This document shows positions 1-6,648 of a stretch of DNA of 17,979 nucleotides, one piece after another; position 1 is the first letter of the stretch, and the number at the start of each line of letters is the position of its first letter. The position numbers and the translations under genes are program-made. Location of the stretch: contig JARRLC010000074.1 of the NCBI GenBank assembly GCA_037387425.1, forward strand, positions 1 to 17,979. Direction: 5' to 3'. Under the pieces are notes generated by a model, which was not told the origin of the DNA, ran no database searches, and worked only from the letters and a program-made list of their open reading frames with translations. This DNA is from JARRLC01 sp037387425. GTDB lineage: Bacteria > Pseudomonadota > Alphaproteobacteria > Rhizobiales > Rhodomicrobiaceae.

Positions 1-80
1 TGGGCATCCAGTACGCCGCAGCATTTTCGATATATCGCTAGCGTTAGTGATTACTGGATTCCCGCCTGCGCTGGAATGAC
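1..80. repeat. Inverted pair of REP-like intergenic repeats (left copy cut by window edge)
   Basis: The + strand at 52-80 begins TACTGGATTCCCG and ends GGAATGAC. It can fold through ATTCC (58-62) against GGAAT (73-77). The reverse complement of 1-13 reads TACTGGATGCCCA, the same start with two differences, so two copies point away from each other around a 38-bp centre. That centre contains the perfect palindrome CGATATATCG (28-37). Sequences of the form TGGATTCCCGC...GCGGGAATGAC are widespread dispersed intergenic repeats in proteobacteria. The right copy ends one base before the addA ribosome-binding site (GAGGAG, 81-86). Confidence 0.6.
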
Positions 81-97
81 GAGGAGAAGCTAGCTCA

Positions 98-3000
98 ATG
101 ACCTCCGCCGCCCACGCGACCTTCACACTCGCCGCCCCCGCAAACCTCGACGCGATCCGCGAAGAAGCCTTCGAGCGCCAGCGACGCGCCGCCGATCCCA
201 CCGTTTCCGCCTGGGTTTCGGCCAATGCGGGCACCGGCAAGACGCACGTTTTGGTGCAGCGCGTGTTGCGGCTGTTGCTCAGCGGTGCGCCAGCTTCCAG
301 CATTTTGTGCCTCACCTTTACCAAAGCGGCAGCGGCGGAAATGTCGAACCGCCTCATCCGCGAACTGGGGCGCTGGGCGGCGCTGCCTGACGATGCGTTG
401 GCGGCGGAACTCGCCAAAATACTGGAGCGCCCGCCGTTGCCAGATGAACTGGCCTTCGCGCGCTGCCTTTTTGCCGCCGTGCTCGACGCGCCGGGCGGAT
501 TGAAAATAATGACCATCCACGCGTTTTGCGACCGCGTTTTGCGCCGCTTTCCGCTGGAGGCGGGCGTACCGCCGAGTTTCACCATTTTCACCGACGAAAA
601 ACGCGACGCCGCTCTGCGCGAGGCCATCGACACCGTGCTCAACGAGGCGGCGGACGACACTAGCGGCACACTCGGGAAAGCGCTGCAAATTGCCGTCGCG
701 CATGCAGGGGAAGATGCGTTCGCCGGTTTGCTCAACCGCGCGCTGGGGGAACGCGAGCATCTCGCCGCACTGATCCGCTCTCAGATAGACGCGAACGACA
801 TGTTCGCAGGCATAGAACGCACACTCCGCATGGCGCTTGGTGTGGGGGCGGACGATACGCCCACTTCCCTTCAGCGCCAAATGGCGGCAGTCCTGTCTGA
901 TACGCAGGTGACGCATGCCGTGGAAGCACTGCGCGCAGGCGTGAAAACCGACCAGAACACAAGCGCTGCTCTGGCCCGCGCGCGAGGGGCGGCAGGCGAT
1001 GTCCGCATTGAAGCGTTCACGGCGGCGTTTCTCACAGCCAAAGGCGATCCGCGCAAGCGCCTGTTCACCAAAGCCATCCGCGAGGCGCACCCCAGCCTTG
1101 CCGACGCGCTGGAAGCCGCCCGCGACGCGTTCTCCGCGCTTACCGTCAAGCTTCGCGCGACGCACATCGCCATCGCCACTGCCGCGCTGTTGCTGCTCGC
1201 CGACGCTGTCATGCGCCGCTACGATGAGGCCAAGGCCCGCGCCAACGCGCTTGATTTCGATGCACTCATCTCCAAAACCGCCGAGTTGTTCGCGCGCTCA
1301 GACGCGGGCGCGTGGGTGCTCTACAGGCTCGACGCCGACTTGACGCACATCCTGGTGGACGAAGCGCAGGACACCAGCCCAGCGCAATGGGCGCTCGTCA
1401 ACGCGCTGACGGATGAGTTTTTCACCGGCGAGGGGGCAGACGAACGGCCGCGCACGCTGTTCGCGGTGGGCGACGAAAAACAGTCGATATACAGCTTTCA
1501 GGGGGCAGAGCCGCGCCGTTTCGCCGAAGCAGGCCGCGATTTCTCAGGCCGGGCGCGGGCCGCAGGGGATGCCTGGCATCAAGCGCCGCTGACATTGTCT
1601 TTCCGCAGCACGCGGGCTGTGCTGGGCGCGGTGGATCTGGTGTTCGCCGACCCTACGCGCACACCTGGCCTAAGCGCCGATGCCGCCGCGGCCAGCGCTG
1701 CAAAAGTGCGCCACGACGCCCACCGCGCGGAAGACGGCGGCCTCGTGGAGCTGTGGGATCCGGAAATACCCGACGAGCACGACAGCGTCTCCGCGTGGGA
1801 GCCGTTCGCGGAAGAAGCGGGCGCGCCGCCTCCGGCCGTGCAACTGGCTAACCGCATCGCGCGGCAAATTCGGCATTGGCTGGACGTGGGCGAGATACTC
1901 GTCTCGAAAAACCGGCCGGTGCGGGCGGGCGACATCCTTATTCTGGTGAAAAAGCGCAATCCATTTGCCGCGCCAATGGTCAAAGCTCTGAAAGATCACG
2001 GCATTCCGGTGGCGGGGGCTGATCGTCTGCGCCTGACCGAGCAACTCGCCGTTATGGACCTTATGGTGCTGGGCGACGCCGTGCTTTTACCGCAAGACGA
2101 TCTATCGCTGGCAACGCTGCTAAAAAGCCCAGCCTTCACCTTCACCGACGATGACCTGTTCGCCATCGGTTATGACCGCCCTGGCACTCTATGGACCGCG
2201 CTTCTCACCCGCGCCGATGATGGTGATGAGCGCGCCGCCGAGGCCGTCTCCCGTCTGGAACGCTGGCGCGAGGAAGCCGCAAACGCCAAGCCGTTCGAGT
2301 TCTACATGGCGCGGCTGGAAAATGATGGCCTCCGTAATGCGCTTATCTCGCGACTCGGTCCGGAAGCCGCTGACGCCATCGCCGAGTTTCTCAATCTAGC
2401 GCTGCAATATGAGGCGAGCGCCGCGCCCACGCTGCAAGGCTTTCTGCACTGGCTGCGCATCTCCGCGCCTGAGATCAAGCGCGACATGGAGCAGGCGCGC
2501 GATGAAGTCCGCATCATGACTGTGCACGGCGCGAAGGGGCTGGAGGCCAACATCGTGTTCATGGCCGACACGTGCAGCACAAGCGCCGCCAAGCGTGGCG
2601 GGCTTATTCTGCTGAACGCTGAATTTCCGCTTAGCCATGGTGCGCAACTGCCGATATGGGCGCTGCCGGGAGCAGCTCAAGTGCCGCAAATTGAGGCCGC
2701 GCACGAAGCCATCCAGACCACAGAACGCGAGGAATATCACCGGCTTCTCTACGTAGCGATGACGCGCGCGCGCGACCGGCTCTATGTGGCGGGGTTCGAG
2801 GGGAAAAATGGCCGTAACAAGGGCTGCTGGTACGATCTGGTAGCGGAAGGACTGAGCGAACACTTGCGCACCGCTGAAGACGCGTTCGGCAACCGGGTGC
2901 AACGAATGGAAACTCCGCAACTCTCAGCCCCAGCCGAGGCCGCGAAGGAGGAACTCTCTGCGCCCGATGCCATCAGCCCACTGCCAGACTGGATCTCGCA

Positions 3001-3664
3001 CCCTGTCCGCCAAGAACAAACGCCAGCGCGGGCAGTTAATCCATCACGATTGCGTGATGGGAGGGCGGTCAAAGCCGGGGACGCAATCAGCGGCGACAAT
3101 GACGCAGCTCCTCGCGAAGACGCGCTGTTGCGTGGCATTCTGGTACACCGGCTGTTAGAGCTGCTCCCTGCCCTGCCACCTGCCAAACGGGAACAGGCGG
3201 GCCGCCGTTTCCTCAGCACAGAAGGCGCTACGCTTAGCCCCGGCATATCCGAAACGCTGCTCGGCGATGTGTGCCGCATTCTGGAAACGCCTAATTTTGC
3301 GGCAGTCTTCGGTCCTGGCAGCCGCGCTGAGGTTCCCCTTGCTGTGGAAATGCCCGGCGTAACGGCGCGCGAGCCTCTTTTCATCTCCGGCCAAATCGAC
3401 CGGCTGATCGTTGGCGAAAGCGAAATCGTTGCGGTGGACTTCAAAACCGGCGGATTTATCCCCAAAAAGTTGGAGCTTGTGCCAGCCGCCTATATTACGC
3501 AGCTTGCGGCCTATCGTCTCGCGCTGACACGATTGTTTCCAGGAAAAACCGTGCGCGCCGCCATATTGTGGACCCAGCGGCCCTTGTTCATGGAAATTCC
3601 AGCCGCTAATCTGGATTCTGCCGAAATAACCATCCTGCAAAAGCAGTATGATGCAACACCTTGA
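98..3664 (+). CDS. addA: Double-strand break repair helicase-nuclease AddA
   Basis: UvrD/RecB-type 3'-5' helicase with a C-terminal RecB-family nuclease. It is the AddA subunit of the AddAB complex that resects double-strand breaks for RecA. Visible motifs: Walker A ANAGTGKT at residues 42-49; motif II LVDEAQDTSPAQW near 420; motif III GDEKQSIYSFQGAEP near 460; TVHGAKGLE near 808; AMTRARDRLY near 887. The C-terminal nuclease shows GILVHRLLE near 1018, GQIDRL near 1097 and AVDFKTGG near 1112, so the nuclease residues appear intact. Length 1188 aa is normal for the alphaproteobacterial form. The ATG has GAGGAG 11 bases upstream. The partner addB is normally immediately upstream and would lie outside the window. 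trxA follows after 69 bp, a common alphaproteobacterial arrangement. Confidence 0.95.
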   Translation: MTSAAHATFTLAAPANLDAIREEAFERQRRAADPTVSAWVSANAGTGKTHVLVQRVLRLLLSGAPASSILCLTFTKAAAAEMSNRLIRELGRWAALPDDALAAELAKILERPPLPDELAFARCLFAAVLDAPGGLKIMTIHAFCDRVLRRFPLEAGVPPSFTIFTDEKRDAALREAIDTVLNEAADDTSGTLGKALQIAVAHAGEDAFAGLLNRALGEREHLAALIRSQIDANDMFAGIERTLRMALGVGADDTPTSLQRQMAAVLSDTQVTHAVEALRAGVKTDQNTSAALARARGAAGDVRIEAFTAAFLTAKGDPRKRLFTKAIREAHPSLADALEAARDAFSALTVKLRATHIAIATAALLLLADAVMRRYDEAKARANALDFDALISKTAELFARSDAGAWVLYRLDADLTHILVDEAQDTSPAQWALVNALTDEFFTGEGADERPRTLFAVGDEKQSIYSFQGAEPRRFAEAGRDFSGRARAAGDAWHQAPLTLSFRSTRAVLGAVDLVFADPTRTPGLSADAAAASAAKVRHDAHRAEDGGLVELWDPEIPDEHDSVSAWEPFAEEAGAPPPAVQLANRIARQIRHWLDVGEILVSKNRPVRAGDILILVKKRNPFAAPMVKALKDHGIPVAGADRLRLTEQLAVMDLMVLGDAVLLPQDDLSLATLLKSPAFTFTDDDLFAIGYDRPGTLWTALLTRADDGDERAAEAVSRLERWREEAANAKPFEFYMARLENDGLRNALISRLGPEAADAIAEFLNLALQYEASAAPTLQGFLHWLRISAPEIKRDMEQARDEVRIMTVHGAKGLEANIVFMADTCSTSAAKRGGLILLNAEFPLSHGAQLPIWALPGAAQVPQIEAAHEAIQTTEREEYHRLLYVAMTRARDRLYVAGFEGKNGRNKGCWYDLVAEGLSEHLRTAEDAFGNRVQRMETPQLSAPAEAAKEELSAPDAISPLPDWISHPVRQEQTPARAVNPSRLRDGRAVKAGDAISGDNDAAPREDALLRGILVHRLLELLPALPPAKREQAGRRFLSTEGATLSPGISETLLGDVCRILETPNFAAVFGPGSRAEVPLAVEMPGVTAREPLFISGQIDRLIVGESEIVAVDFKTGGFIPKKLELVPAAYITQLAAYRLALTRLFPGKTVRAAILWTQRPLFMEIPAANLDSAEITILQKQYDATP

Positions 3665-3733
3665 CGAAGACAGCCTTCGCGCCTAGCTGTATGAGTAACT
3701 TTATGTCGTGGCCATATGTGAGGAGAGCATTTC

Positions 3734-4054
3734 ATGGCAGCTATTGCAGTTTCTGACAGCACCTTTGAAGCAGAGGTTCTGAAATCTTCGCAACCGGTTG
3801 TGGTTGATTTTTGGGCCGAATGGTGCGGACCGTGCCGGATGATCGCCCCCGCACTGGAAGAACTTTCTCAAGAGCTGGAAGGCACAGTAAAAATCGTCAA
3901 GTTGAACATAGACGAAAATCCACATATCGCTGCGCAATATGGTGTTCGTGGCATCCCGACGCTTTTGCTGTTCAAAGGCGGCCAGGTGGCAGCTCAACGC
4001 GTAGGCGCACAGCCGAAAGCCCAGCTTAAAAACTGGATTACCGAGGTCGCGTAA
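3734..4054 (+). CDS. trxA: Thioredoxin
   Basis: Cytosolic dithiol-disulfide oxidoreductase that reduces protein disulfides and is recharged by thioredoxin reductase. The 106-aa protein is the typical single-domain length. It carries VVDFWAEWCGPCRMIAP with redox cysteines C31 and C34 (the classical WCGPC active site), the buried Asp of VVDFWA (D25), and GIPTLLLF with the cis-proline near 75. A strong AGGAGAG (3721-3727) precedes the ATG by 6 bases. It follows addA on the same strand after 69 bp, so co-transcription is possible. A long hairpin just past the stop (4065-4104) should end the transcript. No signal peptide is seen. Confidence 0.96.
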   Translation: MAAIAVSDSTFEAEVLKSSQPVVVDFWAEWCGPCRMIAPALEELSQELEGTVKIVKLNIDENPHIAAQYGVRGIPTLLLFKGGQVAAQRVGAQPKAQLKNWITEVA

Positions 4055-4064
4055 CACACCTCGG

Positions 4065-4104
4065 AACATGAGATTACCGGCCGCTCTGGCCGGTTCTCAT
4101 TGTT
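4065..4104. terminator. Hairpin between convergent trxA and ruvX
   Basis: Inverted repeat: AAC (4065-4067) / GTT (4102-4104), ATGAGA (4068-4073) / TCTCAT (4095-4100), and ACCGGCC (4076-4082) / GGCCGGT (4088-4094), with a GCTCT loop. Two T residues are bulged on the left arm and one on the right. The stem is long and GC-rich, but neither strand has a good U-tract after it. It sits between the ends of two converging genes, so it probably serves both as a bidirectional or processing hairpin. Confidence 0.65.
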
Positions 4105-4135
4105 GACCGTCAAGCGTATTGATCCGCTTAACATT

Positions 4136-4630
4136 TCATTTCGAAAGCTGTCGCAGGCGGTCCAGCGCACCTTGCAAAATATACGCTGCCGCGACCGAGT
4201 CGATAACTTCGGCACGGCGTTTGCGGCTCGCGTCGGCTGCCAGGAGTACGCGTTCAGCCGCAACGGTAGACAACCGTTCATCCCACAATGCGATAGGCAA
4301 CGGCGTTAACGCCCCCAGATTGCGGGCAAACGCGCGGACGGATTGGGCGCGCGGGCCTTCGGTGCCGTTGAGGTTGATAGGCAACCCGATAATGAAGCCC
4401 ACCACCTCACGCTCGCCCGCCAATGCGAGCAGCTCAGCGGCATCGGTGCTGAACTTGCGGCGGCGGATAGTTTTTATCGCAGTCGCCACACAGCGCGTCA
4501 CATCGGACGTGGCGACGCCGATAGTTTTCGTGCCGGGATCGAGACCGAAAATTGCGCCGTGCGGCGGCAAGACGCTCGCTAACGCGTTTATATCTAAAGA
4601 GGACGTATTAGGCGTTGACTGCGGCGGCAC
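4136..4630 (-). CDS. ruvX: Putative pre-16S rRNA nuclease / Holliday junction resolvase-like YqgF (RuvX)
   Basis: RNase H-fold nuclease of the YqgF/RuvX family, implicated in maturing the 5' end of 16S rRNA and earlier proposed as a Holliday-junction resolvase. It shows GLDPGTKTIGVATSD (catalytic Asp in GLD), GFIIGLPINLNGTEG, LPIALWDERLSTVAAE and VIDSVAAAYILQGAL, which together give the family's acidic site. I place the start at the GTG at 4630 (164 aa). The only in-frame ATG is at 4717, giving 193 aa with a low-complexity, unconserved-looking head. That ATG lies 20 bp from the divergent gene at 4737 and inside its promoter. Neither start has a clear Shine-Dalgarno sequence. In many Hyphomicrobiales ruvX sits next to a UPF0173 gene and gatCA; only the former is present here. 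Confidence 0.9.
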   Translation of the reverse strand: MPPQSTPNTSSLDINALASVLPPHGAIFGLDPGTKTIGVATSDVTRCVATAIKTIRRRKFSTDAAELLALAGEREVVGFIIGLPINLNGTEGPRAQSVRAFARNLGALTPLPIALWDERLSTVAAERVLLAADASRKRRAEVIDSVAAAYILQGALDRLRQLSK

Positions 4631-4663
4631 GGGATAGGGCTTTCTACGTATGATGAAATGCGC

Positions 4664-4693
4664 TTGAGACTGATGAGTTTGCGTCGTTATACT
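4664..4693 (+). promoter_or_regulatory. Predicted sigma-70-type promoter for the UPF0173 gene
   Basis: TTGAGA at 4664-4669 and TTATAC at 4688-4693 are separated by 18 bp, placing transcription start near 4700 and giving a ~37-nt leader. The leader carries AAGGGAG (4723-4729) ahead of the GTG at 4737. Prediction from sequence only. Confidence 0.5.
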
Positions 4694-4736
4694 GCGTTGC
4701 TGTCTCTCATCACGCAACCACTAAGGGAGTCCCCCC

Positions 4737-5435
4737 GTGAAAATAACCTGGCTCGGTCACGCATGCTTCCGCATTGAAGCTTGTGGCAATATTCTGCTTA
4801 TTGACCCGTTTCTGACTGGGAATTCGTTGTTTACCGGCGATCCGGTGGCGGCGACGGAAGGATGCACGCATATCGTTCTCACCCACGGCCATGACGACCA
4901 TGTCGGCGACACTGTGGAAATCGCAGAACGCACCGGCGCTACGGTTCTTGCCGTGTTTGAGCTTGCAAATTATTTGGCAGGCAAAGGTGTGGCAAAGGTT
5001 GAGCCGTGTAATCCTGGCGGCACTATTTACGGGCGCGGTGTAGATATAACGTTTACCAAGGCCTATCACTCATCCTCAACGATGGATGCGACGGGCAATC
5101 CGATCTATCTCGGCAATCCGTGTGGAGTGATAGTGCAAGCCGAAAACAAGGCTGTCTACCATATGGGCGATACGGAGATTTTCGGTGATATGGCGCTGAT
5201 CAACGAAGTGTTCGCGCCGGAAGTGGGGCTGGTGCCTATTGGCGACCGCTTCACAATGGGTGCGAAACAGGCGGCGATGGCGTGTAAGCGCTATTTCAAC
5301 TTCAATACCATCGTGCCGATGCATTATGGCACGTTCCCCATCATCGATCAGGAACCATCCAAGTTTATCATGGAGATGGGTGAGGACGTGCGCAAAGTAT
5401 TCGTGCCGGAAATGGGGCTGCCGTTTACGGTTTGA
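4737..5435 (+). CDS. UPF0173-family metal-dependent hydrolase (metallo-beta-lactamase fold)
   Basis: A 232-aa protein with a complete metallo-beta-lactamase fold signature. It has an N-terminal TWLGHACFRIE, a metal site THGHDDHVGD (H50, H52, D54, H55), AYHSSSTMD, HMGDTEIFGDM near 140 and PMHYGTFP near 187. This matches the UPF0173/YtkL group of cytoplasmic metal-dependent hydrolases, whose physiological substrate is not established. The start codon is GTG, chosen because AAGGGAG lies 7 bases upstream and the Met-Lys-Ile-Thr-Trp start fits the family. It is transcribed divergently from ruvX across roughly 106 bp and closed by an intrinsic terminator at 5466-5501, so it appears to be monocistronic. 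Confidence 0.92.
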   Translation: MKITWLGHACFRIEACGNILLIDPFLTGNSLFTGDPVAATEGCTHIVLTHGHDDHVGDTVEIAERTGATVLAVFELANYLAGKGVAKVEPCNPGGTIYGRGVDITFTKAYHSSSTMDATGNPIYLGNPCGVIVQAENKAVYHMGDTEIFGDMALINEVFAPEVGLVPIGDRFTMGAKQAAMACKRYFNFNTIVPMHYGTFPIIDQEPSKFIMEMGEDVRKVFVPEMGLPFTV

Positions 5436-5465
5436 CACGCAAAACGACGCGTATCTTTTATGAAC

Positions 5466-5501
5466 ACGGTAGGGGCGTCGGCCTGCCTCTGCCGTATTTT
5501 T
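5466..5501 (+). terminator. Intrinsic terminator after the UPF0173 gene
   Basis: An 11-bp stem, ACGGTAGGGGC (5466-5476) paired with GCCTCTGCCGT (5485-5495). All positions pair if two G-U wobbles are allowed. The loop is 8 nt, and ATTTTTCTT follows directly. It begins 30 bp past the stop codon. Confidence 0.85.
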
Positions 5502-5553
5502 CTTGGGCGATTATCAATTTTCTGCCGCACAAGTGCAAAAATATTAAGATGCT

Positions 5554-5582
5554 TTGGAAAAACCTGAAATCATCCCGATAAC
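5554..5582 (+). promoter_or_regulatory. Possible promoter for the small membrane protein genes
   Basis: TTGGAA (5554-5559) and GATAAC (5577-5582) are spaced 17 bp apart, downstream of the terminator at 5466-5501 and ahead of the gene at 5641. The -10 match is imperfect. TATATA at 5602-5607 is an alternative -10 but lacks a -35 partner. Confidence 0.3.
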
Positions 5583-5640
5583 CTTTCCATAATAGAGACG
5601 ATATATACCCAATAGGAAGAGTGAAACCGGGTAGTCGTCG

Positions 5641-5856
5641 ATGCAACGCGAGAAACTTGCGAAATTGATCCCAGACTGGGCGGCGTGGTTGTTTGCTGGC
5701 GGCGTTGTGCTCGCAATAGGCGGATTCATTGCGGCGTGGCTTGTCAATTGCGCCATCGCCACGATGGTTATGGCAGTTGGCTTGATCGCAAGCGCAATCG
5801 GTTTACGCAAGGCCGAGCATGCGATAGGAACGTGGCCCGTAAAAATAGAGAATTGA
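5641..5856 (+). CDS. Hypothetical small two-helix membrane protein (71 aa)
   Basis: I do not recognise this protein. A short charged head (MQREKLAKL) is followed by two predicted transmembrane segments, about residues 13-35 (WAAWLFAGGVVLAIGGFIAA region) and 37-56 (AIATMVMAVGLIASAIGL). A short, mostly hydrophilic tail closes it, giving a hairpin topology with both ends probably cytoplasmic. The ATG is the first possible start after an in-frame TAG nine bases upstream. The Shine-Dalgarno signal is weak, which lowers confidence. A longer minus-strand frame (5544-6044) covers the same DNA but gives no recognisable protein. A second two-helix protein follows 72 bp downstream on the same strand, suggesting an operon. 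Confidence 0.55.
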   Translation: MQREKLAKLIPDWAAWLFAGGVVLAIGGFIAAWLVNCAIATMVMAVGLIASAIGLRKAEHAIGTWPVKIEN

Positions 5857-5928
5857 AGCGCGGTTATCCCCTTCAAGTTGACCGAGTTGCGCAATGAACC
5901 CCTTGATGGCGCATTTTGGAGGCGTCCC

Positions 5929-6210
5929 ATGTCGCAAGAAGCCTTAATGACCGCTATGGGCAAATCCCTAACAATGTGGCTCAAACATACGATGCTGGCG
6001 CCTGCCCGCGCACATCTGAGCCAGCATTTCATGGCAGGTGCCATACTGGCCGCTGCCGTTAGCGTCTTTCAGCTTATCCCCGGCAACGGCGAGTTTGTGT
6101 ACGCGTTAAAAGTTGGCGCGGTTATTGCCGGAGCGGCCGCCTTCCTCTGGCTGGATGTGCTGACATTCTTCCCGTTCGGTGAGGACAACCAATCATCCGC
6201 GAAAAAGTAG
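5929..6210 (+). CDS. Hypothetical small two-helix membrane protein (93 aa)
   Basis: I do not recognise this protein. It begins MSQEALMTAMGKSLTMWLKH, an amphipathic-looking head. Two predicted membrane segments follow, near residues 35-52 (FMAGAILAAAVSVFQLIP) and 58-82 (VYALKVGAVIAGAAAFLWLD and onward), then a polar tail GEDNQSSAKK. The start is well supported: GGAGG (5918-5922) lies 6 bases before the ATG. An in-frame TTG at 5878 would add 17 residues but lacks such a site. It sits 72 bp after the other small membrane gene, with no terminator seen between them. A perfect 9-bp palindrome follows 10 bp past the stop. A holin-like or envelope-accessory role is possible but unsupported. Confidence 0.65.
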   Translation: MSQEALMTAMGKSLTMWLKHTMLAPARAHLSQHFMAGAILAAAVSVFQLIPGNGEFVYALKVGAVIAGAAAFLWLDVLTFFPFGEDNQSSAKK

Positions 6211-6220
6211 TTCTTATACT

Positions 6221-6240
6221 GGTTCTCATAGATGAGAACC
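6221..6240. promoter_or_regulatory. Perfect 9-bp inverted repeat (operator-like or hairpin)
   Basis: GGTTCTCAT (6221-6229) and ATGAGAACC (6232-6240) flank a 2-bp centre AG, 10 bp downstream of the 93-aa membrane protein's stop. There is no U-tract on either side, so it is a weak terminator candidate. Its shape fits a dimeric regulator site or an mRNA 3' hairpin. The same 9-mer occurs in the right arm of the trxA hairpin (4092-4100). Confidence 0.4.
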
Positions 6241-6381
6241 CATGCCGTTCATGTGCCACGCTTGTTTGTCTCGCGCGATCAGACAAGCACCGCGCGGGCT
6301 TTCCCTCACACTTGCTCGGGCGCGCAGTCGCGAAGGTTTATCCTGAACGCTCACCGTAAAGGTTCGCTTGCCAAACCTCTA

Positions 6382-6533
6382 CCTGATTACCCCGATGTCT
6401 CCGCTCAGATGACGAGAATGGACGTATAATCAAGGGGATAACGCCGTCAGATTGCAACGCTGCCTCCATTTCAGATTTGTCATCCAAAACAATGAGTTGG
6501 GAACGATCTGGCGGAGACATCGGGGTAATCAGG
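6382..6533. mobile_element. MITE-like element, 152 bp, with 23-bp perfect terminal inverted repeats
   Basis: Positions 6382-6404 (starting CCTGATTACCCCG) are the exact reverse complement of 6511-6533 (ending CGGGGTAATCAGG). Pairing continues inward with CAGAT (6406-6410) / ATCTG (6506-6510) after one bulged T. The 95-bp centre has no convincing gene. The flanks are AACCTCTA (6374-6381) and AACCTTTA (6534-6541), identical at 7 of 8 positions, as expected for an 8-bp target-site duplication. Together these are the marks of a miniature inverted-repeat transposable element moved by an unlinked transposase. A minus-strand frame starting inside the right repeat (6338-6520, 60 aa) gives nothing recognisable. 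The parent IS family cannot be named from sequence alone. Confidence 0.6.
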
Positions 6534-6562
6534 AACCTTTATGAGTCAAGCTCATTGAGGTT
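6534..6562. repeat. Hairpin abutting the MITE-like element
   Basis: AACCT (6534-6538) pairs with AGGTT (6558-6562), and ATGAG (6541-6545) pairs with CTCAT (6551-6555). There is a TT/TG internal loop and a TCAAG apical loop. It starts exactly where the 152-bp element ends and shares its AACCT with the proposed target duplication. Confidence 0.35.
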
Positions 6563-6584
6563 TGGTATTATTTCAGGGTTAGAG

Positions 6585-6647
6585 GCGAAATAGACGCTTC
6601 AGATCACGTTGGGATTTTAGCTGAACGCGGTGAAGCGTTTATTTCGC
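6585..6647 (-). terminator. Long hairpin at the 3' end of the GNAT gene
   Basis: A 17-bp inverted repeat, GCGAAATAGACGCTTCA (6585-6601) against TGAAGCGTTTATTTCGC (6631-6647). One position is a G/T pair and the rest match, with a 29-nt loop. It begins two bases beyond the stop codon of the minus-strand acetyltransferase, so it is placed to end or stabilise that transcript. No U-tract follows, so rho-independent action is uncertain. Rest of the gene-free stretch 6211-6648: besides the inverted repeats listed, a weak stem TTGTCT (6266-6271) / AGACAA (6281-6286) is visible, and nothing else. Confidence 0.45.
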
Positions 6648-6648
6648 G

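Noticed and set aside
95..1165. A 356-codon open frame on the minus strand opposite addA
   Set aside because: It lies entirely antisense to the motif-confirmed addA helicase domain, has no recognisable protein features and reflects GC-biased codon use.
5544..6044. A 166-codon minus-strand frame opposite the two small membrane genes
   Set aside because: No recognisable motif or ribosome site, and it crosses the terminator-free gap and the well-supported GGAGG-ATG of the 93-aa gene on the other strand.
6232..6429. A 65-codon plus-strand frame after the 93-aa membrane gene
   Set aside because: Its start lies inside the 9-bp palindrome, there is no ribosome site, and composition is not protein-like.
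5866..6446. An 11-bp match, GTTATCCCCTT, between the small membrane genes (near 5866) and, inverted, inside the MITE-like element (near 6434-6446)
   Set aside because: Too short to exclude chance, surrounding bases do not align, and it is not a DnaA-box match.
6338..6520. A 60-codon minus-strand frame starting within the right terminal repeat of the MITE-like element
   Set aside because: Too short for a transposase, no DDE or HTH features, and it runs out of the element; treated as chance.
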